From positions 1 to 5,125 of the forward strand of contig CBDUXZ010000177.1 in NCBI GenBank assembly GCA_965371325.1: a DNA stretch of 5,125 bases, written 5' to 3'. The notes under the pieces are model-generated. The model made no database searches. It worked only from the letters and a program-made list of their open reading frames with translations, and had not been told where the DNA came from. Position numbers and translations under genes: made by a program. Source of the DNA: CBDUXZ01 sp965371325 [NCBI: uncultured bacterium]. Lineage in GTDB: Bacteria > JAUYMQ01. How positions within the stretch are numbered: the stretch's first letter is position 1; every line of letters starts with the position of its first letter. Shown here piece after piece: positions 1-5,125 of the stretch.

Positions 1-1
1 C

Positions 2-1228
2 CTCCATCACAGGCTTCACATTCAGATCATGCTCGCGATGGTGGCCGGGGCGGTGGTGGGCTTCAGCTTCGGCGAAGGCGCCGTCCCCTGGGTCGGGTGG
101 ATGGGAACCCTGTTCATCCGCCTCCTCCGGATGATTATGGTGCCGCTGATCTTCGTAAGCGTCATCGGCGGCGTCGCTTCCGTGGGGGGCGGGCGGAGCC
201 TCGGACGCCTCGGTCTCAAAACGGTTAGCTACTACGTTCTCACAAGCTTTCTCGCGATCATCGTCGGGCTGGCTTTCGTAAATCTGTTCGCGCCGGGCGT
301 CGGCGCAAACATCGGAATTGCCGCGCAGGCGGAGATGCCGGATATCGAAACGCCCGGAAGCCTCCTGGATATATTTTTCCGCCTTGTTCCGATAAACCCC
401 ATCGATGCGATGGCAACGGGCGACATGCTCGGGATCATCTTCTTTGCCATCATGCTGGGCGCCGCCCTGACCCAGATTCCGGAGTTTCACCGGGAGCGCC
501 TCACCGAGCTCATCAACGCCTCCTTCGATCTCATCATGAAGCTCACGGGGTGGATCATCCGCCTCGCGCCGCTCGGGGTTTTTGGCCTGATGACGCGCGC
601 GGTGGCCGTCTCGGGCTTCGATACATTTCGCGCGCTCGGCCTTTACATGATGACCATCGTGTCCGCGCTCACCGTTCATCTGCTTGTGACGCTCCCGCTT
701 CTCCTCTGGTTCGTGGGGAGGATCAGGCCGTGGGTTCACTTCAGGAACATGACTGACGCCATGCTCACCGCTTTTTCCACCAGCAGCTCGGCTGCGACGC
801 TCCCGGTCACACTGAACGTGGTGGAAAAGGAAGTGGGGGTGAGCAACCGGGTTTCGAGCTTCGTCATTCCTATGGGCGCCACGATCAACATGGACGGCAC
901 CGCGCTCTACGAATGCGTGGGGGTGATTTTCATCTCGCAGGTTCTGGGCGTTCCCCTGGGGTTCGAGGCGCAGGCGGTCGTGGTGATGACGGCGCTTCTC
1001 GCGTCCATTGGCGCCGCAGGCATCCCCTCGGCCGGCCTCGTCATGATCTTCATCGTGACCGAGGCAGTGAATTTGAGGGGACCGGAGGTGGCCGTGATTG
1101 TCGGGGCGATGCTGGCCATCGACCGCCCCCTGGACATGTACCGCACCATGGTGAATGTGTTCAGCGATTCCTGCGGCGCGGCCATCATCGCGAGATCGGA
1201 AGGCGAGACCGAGGTCGACGCAGCGTGA
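2..1228 (+). CDS. Dicarboxylate/amino acid:cation symporter (DAACS family), 5' end outside the window
   Basis: Inner-membrane secondary transporter of the GltP/DctA/GltPh family, taking up acidic amino acids or C4-dicarboxylates with Na+ or H+. The frame is open to the left edge and reads LHHRLHIQIMLAMVAG, typical of TM1, so the first internal ATG (29) is not the true start and a few N-terminal residues are missing. Counting from that ATG, the visible hallmarks are the HP1 serine motif STSSSAATLP (250-259), TM7 NMDGT (287-291), HP2 GAAGIPSAG (328-336) and TM8 D365, D369, R372, N376 and D380. These TM8 residues line up with GltPh D390, D394, R397, N401 and D405 (alignment from memory). R372 is the residue that binds the side-chain carboxylate, so an acidic substrate is expected; glutamate, aspartate and dicarboxylates cannot be told apart. 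The C-terminus (ARSEGETEVDAA) is short and hydrophilic. The gene is intact over the visible part, and its stop lies 20 nt before the inverted repeat. Confidence 0.93.
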   Translation, partial: LHHRLHIQIMLAMVAGAVVGFSFGEGAVPWVGWMGTLFIRLLRMIMVPLIFVSVIGGVASVGGGRSLGRLGLKTVSYYVLTSFLAIIVGLAFVNLFAPGVGANIGIAAQAEMPDIETPGSLLDIFFRLVPINPIDAMATGDMLGIIFFAIMLGAALTQIPEFHRERLTELINASFDLIMKLTGWIIRLAPLGVFGLMTRAVAVSGFDTFRALGLYMMTIVSALTVHLLVTLPLLLWFVGRIRPWVHFRNMTDAMLTAFSTSSSAATLPVTLNVVEKEVGVSNRVSSFVIPMGATINMDGTALYECVGVIFISQVLGVPLGFEAQAVVVMTALLASIGAAGIPSAGLVMIFIVTEAVNLRGPEVAVIVGAMLAIDRPLDMYRTMVNVFSDSCGAAIIARSEGETEVDAA

Positions 1229-1248
1229 ACCCGCTAAAAAATGGACAA

Positions 1249-1314
1249 TTAAGTGGGACAGTCCCCCTTAAAATGCCGAAAAATGGGGACTAAAAGGGGG
1301 ACTGTCCCACTTAA
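1249..1314. repeat. Perfect 21-bp inverted repeat (REP-like element, 24-nt spacer)
   Basis: The arm at 1249-1269 is the exact reverse complement of 1294-1314, with core GTGGGACAGTCCCCC on the left and GGGGGACTGTCCCAC on the right. The two arms are separated by 24 nt, and pairing stops abruptly at both ends. Each arm is also nearly palindromic by itself (GGGAC-A-GTCCC). The spacer and flanks repeat a short word: AAAAATG occurs at 1237-1243, 1279-1285 and 1313-1319. The layout resembles the REP-type palindromes moved by RAYT/IS200-like Y1 transposases, but no transposase is in the window, so that origin is inferred. In RNA it would form a very stable hairpin between the symporter stop and the cca start. 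No U-tract follows, so it is not a canonical terminator. Confidence 0.85.
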
Positions 1315-1318
1315 AAAT

Positions 1319-2656
1319 GTGCCGGAGGACGTGCGGGCGATTGGAGAGGGGCTCCGCGCGGCAGGGCACGCGGTCTGGCTCGTGGGGGGGTGCGTTCGAG
1401 ACCAGCTTGCGGGCCGGGCTCCGCGCGATTGGGACATCGCCACGGCCGCACCCGCGGAATTCCTGGGGAAGCAGTTCGGTCGCGCTCGGAAGATCGGGGC
1501 TCGCGGCGCGACTTACCTGGTCTCTGCAGCCCCCGGAAGCCCGCCGCGGGAGGTAAGCCTCCTCGGCGGCAGGGCCATCGAAACCGACCTCGCGCGCCGC
1601 GATTTCACGATCAACGCCATCGCCCTCCCCCTTCCGATTACCACCCGGAATTCTCCGATCGATCCAGCGGGCGGCCGCGCGGATCTCGCGGCGGGTGTTC
1701 TGCGCGCCGTGGGCGACCCCGACGCACGTTTTTCGGAAGACCCGCTTCGTCCCTTGCGCGGCGTCCGCCTGGAGCAAGAGCTTGGCCTCACGCCGGAAGC
1801 GGCCACGCTGGAAGCGATGGCGCATCATGCGCGGGCCGTGGCAACCGCGGCGCCTGAGCGCGTTCGGGAGGAGCTTCTCCGCTGCCTCGCCTGCCCGGAG
1901 CCCTCCCGCGCCATCGAACGGATGCGGAAAACAGGCATGCTTGCGTCGCTCCTTCCGGAGATCGCCGCGATGCTCAGCGTGGCCCAGCCTCGCCGCTACC
2001 ACAAGCTGGACGTTTACCGCCACACGCTCGCGGCACTCGACTTCGCCGCGCAAACGCCCGGGGCTAATGCGTATCTCCGTTTCGCGGTTCTCTACCACGA
2101 TGCGGGCAAGCCTCCCACGCTGGCGATCCGCCACGGCGAGCCCTCCTTTTTCGGCCACGAAATCGAGGGCGCGCGTCTCACGACACGGCGGTGCGAAGCC
2201 TTGCGCTTTCCTAAAAGGGAGATCGAACGTACGGCGTCGCTCGTCCGCCATCATCTGGTTCGCTACACGACACGTTGGTCGGACCGCGCCGTGCGCCGCT
2301 TCATGCGTCGCGTGACCCCGGCGCTCATTCCCGATCTGCTCGCCCTCTATGCCGCCGACGTGCGGGCCAAGGATCCGGAGTGGCACCGGGACAAATCTCT
2401 TCCCGATGAGGTCGCCGCCCTCGCCGCACGCATCGAGTCCGTGCGGGTGGCCGGGGCCGCGCTGACCGTGCGCGATCTTGCCATCACGGGCGACGATGTC
2501 ATCCGGGCTCTCGGCGTTCCCAAGGGCCCCTCCGTTGGGATTGCGCTCGAGGCGCTACTCGAGGAAGTCATCGCCAATCCGACTTTGAATGAGAAAAAGC
2601 GACTTCTTGGTTTGCTCGCCGATCTAACGGAAGGGAGTGGAGGGAAGAAGTGCTAG
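1319..2656 (+). CDS. cca: tRNA nucleotidyltransferase, class II (CCA- or CC-adding), with HD domain
   Basis: Adds C and/or A to tRNA 3' ends. Numbering is from the GTG at 1319 (445 aa). The head has LVGGCVRD (21-28), the metal-binding DWD (37-39), motif B RRDFTINA (93-100), DPAGG followed by a GDP turn, and the nucleotide-selecting EDPLR (140-144). PERVREELLRCL follows in the neck. An HD phosphohydrolase domain follows, with LYHDAGK (H260, D261), FFGHEIEGA and a later RHH. The C-terminal tail (ITGDDVIRALGVPKGPSVG) is typical of Cca. From the second Asp of DWD to the Asp of motif B is 56 residues, about 14 fewer than in Geobacillus Cca (recalled sequence), which suggests the flexible loop is missing and activity may be CC-only. 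The start is uncertain. GTG 1319 begins VPEDVRAIGEGL, where homologues usually begin, but has no good SD. ATG 1283 and GTG 1253 are in frame but would translate the inverted repeat. Poly(A) polymerase is less likely. Confidence 0.92.
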   Translation: MPEDVRAIGEGLRAAGHAVWLVGGCVRDQLAGRAPRDWDIATAAPAEFLGKQFGRARKIGARGATYLVSAAPGSPPREVSLLGGRAIETDLARRDFTINAIALPLPITTRNSPIDPAGGRADLAAGVLRAVGDPDARFSEDPLRPLRGVRLEQELGLTPEAATLEAMAHHARAVATAAPERVREELLRCLACPEPSRAIERMRKTGMLASLLPEIAAMLSVAQPRRYHKLDVYRHTLAALDFAAQTPGANAYLRFAVLYHDAGKPPTLAIRHGEPSFFGHEIEGARLTTRRCEALRFPKREIERTASLVRHHLVRYTTRWSDRAVRRFMRRVTPALIPDLLALYAADVRAKDPEWHRDKSLPDEVAALAARIESVRVAGAALTVRDLAITGDDVIRALGVPKGPSVGIALEALLEEVIANPTLNEKKRLLGLLADLTEGSGGKKC

Positions 2657-2671
2657 GATGGGGCTCGCCCG

Positions 2672-2683
2672 GGAGGAGGAGAG
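2672..2683 (+). promoter_or_regulatory. Strong Shine-Dalgarno fixing the start of the small TPR gene
   Basis: The purine run GGAGGAGGAGAG ends one base before the ATG at 2685, with GGAGG cores 5-8 nt away from it. This favours 2685 over the in-frame upstream ATG at 2658, which lies next to the cca stop and has only a weak AGGGAAG ahead of it. Confidence 0.75.
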
Positions 2684-2684
2684 A

Positions 2685-3008
2685 ATGGCAAGCGCGAAGG
2701 AACTAACTGATCAGGGCTTTGATCTCTACGCGAAGGGTGAGATGGACGAGGCCATCGCGGTGCTGAAGCAGGCCATCGCAGCCGACGCGAACTACCTCGA
2801 AGCCCATCGCACCATCGCCATGGCCTACGGCAAGAAGGGAATGCTCGACGAAGCTATCTCCGCTGCGAACCGCATGATCGAGATCGACCCGAATGACAAC
2901 CTGGCCTACGTGAGCCTGTCCATTTTCCTGCAGCGGCAGGGGAAGGTCCCCGAGGCCGAGGAAGCCATGGCGAAGGCCACCGCCGTGCAAACCCGGTCGA
3001 TGAAGTAG
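2685..3008 (+). CDS. Small tetratricopeptide repeat protein (three TPRs)
   Basis: A 107-residue protein made almost entirely of about three 34-residue TPR units: roughly 4-37 (QGFDLYAKGEMDEAIAVLKQ), 38-71 (AHRTIAMAYGKKGMLDEAIS, ending IDPND) and 72-105 (AYVSLSIFLQRQGKVPEAEE). The repeat consensus positions are kept: small residues at helix A position 8, G-x-x-x-E-A at the turn, and D/P at repeat ends. There is no signal peptide, membrane segment or catalytic motif, so it is probably a cytoplasmic protein-protein adaptor with an unknown partner. It starts 28 nt after the cca stop on the same strand with a strong SD, so co-transcription is likely. That does not prove a role in tRNA maturation. 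The protein ends TRSMK with no further domain, so it looks complete rather than a fragment of a larger TPR protein. Confidence 0.9.
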   Translation: MASAKELTDQGFDLYAKGEMDEAIAVLKQAIAADANYLEAHRTIAMAYGKKGMLDEAISAANRMIEIDPNDNLAYVSLSIFLQRQGKVPEAEEAMAKATAVQTRSMK

Positions 3009-3010
3009 CA

Positions 3011-3073
3011 GCCGGCCCGACGCCAGAAGGCAGGTAAGGTATGCACGACCCCTCAGACGGGTCGGGCGCCGGC
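3011..3073. other. Inverted repeats at the convergent gene junction (possible weak terminator)
   Basis: Between the convergent TPR genes, CGACCC (3046-3051) pairs with GGGTCG (3059-3064) across a 7-nt loop. A wider imperfect pair, GCCGGCCCGAC (3011-3021) with GTCGGGCGCCGGC (3061-3073), could form an outer stem with a 2-nt bulge; the two structures share bases and would compete. No T-run follows on either strand, so intrinsic termination is not supported. The right arms lie within the 3' end of the - strand gene. The pattern may be chance in GC-rich DNA. Confidence 0.25.
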
Positions 3074-4015
3074 GCGGTCGGCCAGTGAGGATGCCCGCTC
3101 CGCGGCTACCACGGAACCTTGCGCGCGGAGTTCGCTTGCGATGCGACGCGCCACACGGCCGATCTCGGGGAGGAGCGTCCTTGCCTCCACGTTCAACCCC
3201 TGCCGGTCGGTGACCTCGGCGAAGGCGTCGAGCGCGCTCTCGAACTCGCCCGCATAAAAGAGCGACATCCCCCGCGCGAAGGCGAGCATCGCAGGCACTG
3301 CGGGATCCCCCCTCTCCTCTTCAATGCTCTTCCCAAAACATTCCTGCGCCTTCCCGAAACGCGCGCTGTCAAGGTAGCTCTGCCCAGCCGCCGCATAGCC
3401 CGGCCCGCGCCCTCCGGGGAACATCATCTCGAAGGGGTGATCTTCCCGGGCCGTGCCGAAGACCTGCTGCGTCAGTTTTTCCTGCTCGTAGAAAAAACGC
3501 AGCAGAAGGCCGTTCGACCGGAAATCCGGAAGGAGTGCCTTCAGCTGCTGCGTCGCCTCGCAGAAGAGGGTTCGCGTCTCCTCCATCTCCTCGGAAAAGC
3601 CGGTTGCAGCACGCTTGAGAATCGTGTGAAGCTGGCGCAGGAAATCCTCCTCGTTCCTGGTTCTCGGCGTCTTGGCCCCGAGCGCCCGCCCCCGCTCGCC
3701 ATACACCTGGACCTGGTAGAAATTCTCTCGGAGCTTCATGGCCTCGTGGAAGATGGTCCCGACGGTGAGATCGAACAGATGCTCCTTCTCCATTCCCGCC
3801 GAGGCATCGCGGCGGAACAGCGCGTGGCAGCTTTCCTTCGCCTGATAGAGAACACTCTTCCCGCGGTCGTCGATAAACGTTTCGAGGTCTTCGAAAGCGA
3901 GCGCGTCTTCTCTGTAGGCCTTGTATAGCTCCTCAAAGCGTGCCGCCGCGGAGAGGTACGCCGACACGACCTCCACCATCCGCCGATGCCGCTCTCGCTT
4001 TTCCCGATCGAACAT
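3053..4015 (-). CDS. Unrecognised helical protein with C-terminal TPR-like repeats
   Basis: A 320-residue soluble protein of no family I recognise. Residues 1-190 are charged and predicted helical by eye, rich in Glu, Arg, Lys and Leu. They include three Cys (C63, C152 and, further on, C226), a segment LFDLTVGTIFHEAMKLRENFYQVQVYG starting near 80, and a possible coiled coil about 124-185. After a loop (FPGGRGPG, 199-206), two TPR-like units follow: about 207-237 (AAAGQSYLDSARFGKAQECF) and 242-272 (MLAFARGMSLFYAGEFESAL). There is no signal peptide, transmembrane segment or obvious active site. ATG 4013-4015 has AGGAG four bases upstream, and that SD overlaps the stop of the MaoC gene, so the two are translationally coupled. 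This implies a link to acyl-thioester metabolism, perhaps as a scaffold or regulator, but that is inference only. The antisense frame here is a shadow: it lacks an SD and any recognisable domain. Confidence 0.85.
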   Translation of the reverse strand: MFDREKRERHRRMVEVVSAYLSAAARFEELYKAYREDALAFEDLETFIDDRGKSVLYQAKESCHALFRRDASAGMEKEHLFDLTVGTIFHEAMKLRENFYQVQVYGERGRALGAKTPRTRNEEDFLRQLHTILKRAATGFSEEMEETRTLFCEATQQLKALLPDFRSNGLLLRFFYEQEKLTQQVFGTAREDHPFEMMFPGGRGPGYAAAGQSYLDSARFGKAQECFGKSIEEERGDPAVPAMLAFARGMSLFYAGEFESALDAFAEVTDRQGLNVEARTLLPEIGRVARRIASELRAQGSVVAAERASSLADRAGARPV

Positions 4016-4019
4016 CGAT

Positions 4020-4025
4020 CTCCTA
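4020..4025 (-). promoter_or_regulatory. SD overlapping the upstream stop codon (translational coupling)
   Basis: On the - strand the bases read TTAGGAGATCGATG. The TAG stop of the MaoC gene (4023-4025) lies inside the AGGAG SD (4020-4024) of the next gene, whose ATG is at 4013-4015. Only 7 nt separate stop and start, so terminating ribosomes can re-initiate there, tying production of the unknown TPR protein to that of the hydratase. Confidence 0.7.
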
Positions 4026-4457
4026 ACCCTTCGAGGGGAGTGCGACGATCCCCTCCCCCTTCGTCGTCACCGTGCCCTTCTGCGTGGTGGTCAGAATTTC
4101 ACAAAGAACACGCTTCTCACCATCCTCTTCGTACTTTTTGACTACCTTGCCGCTGGACGTCACATCGTCGCCCGGTTCGGTGATGGCGGTGAAACGCACG
4201 CTGACCTTCCGCACGTTCTGCGCCCCGGCCCAGCCCGCCAGGAACTGACCGGAAAACCCCATCGAAAGCATGCCGTGGGCGATCACGCCGTTCGGCATAC
4301 CGGCCATCTGCGCGAAACCGTCGTCGGTGTGAAGGAGGTTGTAGTCGTGGCTCGCCCCTGCGTACTGGACAAGCTGAACCTTCGTGATGGGTGCATGGGT
4401 GACGGCCGGAACTTCGTCCCCCTCGTTCACGTCTTCGAAGAAAACCTTGTTCACCAT
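4023..4457 (-). CDS. MaoC-family (R)-specific enoyl hydratase / 3-hydroxyacyl dehydratase, catalytic HadB-like subunit
   Basis: A single hot-dog-fold protein of 144 residues, the usual length for PhaJ/HadB-type hydratases. It carries the hydratase-2 motif as YAGASHDYNLLHTDDGFA (32-49), with the catalytic pair D38 and H43 and the supporting N40, followed by the family block GVIAHGMLSMG (57-67) and VRFTAITEPGDDV. The family reversibly hydrates trans-2-enoyl thioesters to (R)-3-hydroxyacyl thioesters, on CoA or ACP. The whole chain aligns by eye with mycobacterial HadB (recalled sequence). Compared with the common SGDxNPIH, the motif reads SHDYNLLH. The ATG has AGGAG (4467-4471) nine bases upstream. 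It lies 38 nt after the HadA-like gene and is coupled to the following TPR gene. Chain length and carrier specificity (fatty acid synthesis, beta-oxidation or polyhydroxyalkanoate supply) cannot be read from the sequence. Confidence 0.92.
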   Translation of the reverse strand: MVNKVFFEDVNEGDEVPAVTHAPITKVQLVQYAGASHDYNLLHTDDGFAQMAGMPNGVIAHGMLSMGFSGQFLAGWAGAQNVRKVSVRFTAITEPGDDVTSSGKVVKKYEEDGEKRVLCEILTTTQKGTVTTKGEGIVALPSKG

Positions 4458-4495
4458 GAGAAAGCTCTCCTGAAGTTAAAGCGATTTCCAGCTTT

Positions 4496-4939
4496 TCATG
4501 GGCGCTGGATGACCGTGGACCTTCCGACAAAGCCGACCGACCCGTCGGGGCGGCGGCCCGTCGTCTCGATGACGACCATGATCATTGCGCCGCTCTTTCC
4601 TTCCTTCGTGTAGATGTCCGCGACGAGGCTCTTCACCTTGAGCACATCGCCCGCGACAAGCGGCCGCGGCATCTCGTAGGACTGTGTCCCGTGAACCAGC
4701 TTCGTGAAATCAAAACCTACCTTGTCGCGCAGCTTCGCGTCCTGGTTGTCCTTGAAGGTCGTGGGGAAGGTGGGCGGCGCGGGGATATCCGCGAAGCCTT
4801 CCTTCCTGGCCGCTTCCAAATCGTAGTAAATTGTGCTCTTCTCGCCAATCGCATTCGCGAACCACTTGATCGACACGCGGTCGACCTCGTGGGTTGTCTC
4901 GCCGGTCTCGAACCCTACGGCGTCCATGTTGATGCTCAT
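4496..4939 (-). CDS. MaoC N-terminal-type (FAS1-like) dehydratase domain protein, non-catalytic HadA-like subunit
   Basis: A 147-residue single hot-dog domain of the MaoC_dehydrat_N type. Family blocks are EVDRVSIKWFANAIGEKSTIYYD (18-40), the EAARKEGFADIPAPPTF stretch (42-58), LVHGTQSYEMPRPLVAGDVL (81-100) and a C-terminal strand set ending GRSTVIQRP. The D-x-N-x-x-H catalytic motif is absent at the expected place (GEKSTIYYD). This matches HadA-like subunits, which hold the acyl chain while the partner does catalysis. The partner is almost certainly the next gene, 38 nt downstream. The start at 4939 is chosen because AAGGAG (4949-4954) stands nine bases ahead; an in-frame ATG at 4981 would add 14 residues (MRQWRVSQKKESRS) with no SD and no family similarity. 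The two-gene arrangement resembles hadA-hadB and the two halves of fused eukaryotic hydratase 2. Whether its product serves FAS II or acyl-CoA turnover is unknown. Confidence 0.9.
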   Translation of the reverse strand: MSINMDAVGFETGETTHEVDRVSIKWFANAIGEKSTIYYDLEAARKEGFADIPAPPTFPTTFKDNQDAKLRDKVGFDFTKLVHGTQSYEMPRPLVAGDVLKVKSLVADIYTKEGKSGAMIMVVIETTGRRPDGSVGFVGRSTVIQRP

Positions 4940-5071
4940 CGATCGTGACTCCTTCTTTTGTGATACACGCCATTGACGCAAGGGGATTGCTTCGTCGCTT
5001 CGTCGTTATTATTTTCACGGCCCGCGCCTCGCGCGGGACCTCGGGCTTCGCAATGATACTTTTCCCGGAAC
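4940..5071 (-). other. Upstream region of the HadAB-like cluster, with small repeats and no clear promoter
   Basis: A gap of 132 bp between the partial gene at the right edge and the HadA-like start. It holds a GC hairpin, CCCGCGC (5021-5027) with GCGCGGG (5031-5037) and a 3-nt loop. It also has an 8-bp tandem duplication CTTCGTCG (4990-4997 and 4998-5005, + strand) beside an AT-rich stretch (5006-5015). No well-spaced -35/-10 pair is visible on the - strand, and no U-run follows the hairpin, so neither promoter nor terminator can be called firmly. The length and the hairpin make this the likeliest place for a transcription boundary. Confidence 0.4.
4949..4954 (-). promoter_or_regulatory. Shine-Dalgarno deciding the HadA-like start
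   Basis: AAGGAG on the - strand, nine bases before the ATG at 4937-4939. The alternative in-frame ATG at 4979-4981 lacks any SD, so the shorter protein is preferred. Confidence 0.75.
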
Positions 5072-5125
5072 TCAGATTCCCAGGATTGCCCCCTGGGCCA
5101 CAAGCTTCTCCTGGAGTTTTTTCAC
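5072..5125 (-). CDS. C-terminal 17 codons of an unidentified gene running off the right edge
   Basis: On the - strand the frame from the right edge reads VKKLQEKLVAQGAILGI and then TGA (5072-5074). The amphipathic lysine-rich helix and plausible codon use suggest the C-terminus of a real protein, in the same direction as the HadAB-like cluster. It is too short to identify, and 17 open codons can occur by chance in GC-rich DNA. Its stop lies 132 bp before the HadA-like start, so it may or may not share that transcript. Confidence 0.45.
   Translation of the reverse strand: MKKLQEKLVAQGAILGI

Noticed and set aside
29-31. ATG 29 as the true start of the symporter
   Set aside because: The frame is open upstream to the window edge with TM1-like residues, and no SD precedes this ATG.
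1246-1274. Promoter for cca, using TAAAAT at 1269-1274 as a -10
   Set aside because: No acceptable -35 lies 16-18 nt upstream, and the hexamer falls partly inside the repeat arm.
1249-1314. Inverted repeat as a rho-independent terminator of the symporter gene
   Set aside because: No T-run follows the right arm; it is followed by TTAAAAATG and the start of cca.
1268-2386. Long open frame of 372 codons on the - strand opposite cca
   Set aside because: It is antisense to a gene with every Cca motif, has no SD or domain, and its Arg/Ala/Gly-rich composition is what GC-rich DNA gives in a shadow frame.
3119-3928. Open frame of 269 codons on the + strand opposite the unknown TPR gene
   Set aside because: It has no SD or recognisable domain. 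The - strand gene has an SD, TPR units and coupling to the upstream gene.
4937-4981. N-terminal extension of the HadA-like protein from the ATG at 4981
   Set aside because: The extra 14 residues lack family similarity and an SD, while the ATG at 4939 has a well-placed AAGGAG.

Overview
The window is GC-rich, densely packed bacterial chromosomal DNA with short intergenic gaps. There is no rRNA, tRNA, CRISPR array, phage gene or complete insertion sequence. The mix of a DAACS symporter, an HD-domain tRNA nucleotidyltransferase, paired MaoC-fold hydratases and GGGACAGTCCC-type inverted repeats would suit a Gram-negative of deltaproteobacterial grade or a neighbouring candidate phylum. That placement is an inference and is weak. 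Both ends cut through genes.

Left half, + strand. The window opens inside a sodium or proton:dicarboxylate/glutamate symporter whose frame runs off the left edge. After its stop (1228) comes a roughly 66-bp element with perfect 21-bp inverted arms (1249-1269 and 1294-1314). It abuts the start of a class II tRNA nucleotidyltransferase (about 1319-2656) with a C-terminal HD domain. A small three-repeat TPR protein (2685-3008) follows 28 nt later, probably in the same transcript.

Right half, - strand. Read from the right edge leftwards, it holds the last 17 codons of an unidentified gene (5072-5125), a gap of about 130 bp with small repeats, and a three-gene cluster. The cluster is a HadA-like MaoC-N subunit (4496-4939), a HadB-like catalytic MaoC hydratase (4023-4457) and an unrecognised helical, TPR-containing protein (3053-4015). 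Each has a good Shine-Dalgarno sequence, and the third gene's SD overlaps the stop codon of the second. The two hydratases most likely form a heterodimer acting on (R)-3-hydroxyacyl / trans-2-enoyl thioesters. The two halves converge at about 3009-3052.

The best leads are: (1) the nucleotidyltransferase appears to lack the flexible loop between motifs A and B, which is the known signature of CC-adding (not CCA-adding) enzymes; (2) the inverted repeat sits directly on that gene's initiation region; (3) an unknown TPR protein is translationally coupled to a HadAB-like hydratase pair. I see no clearly new multi-gene system.
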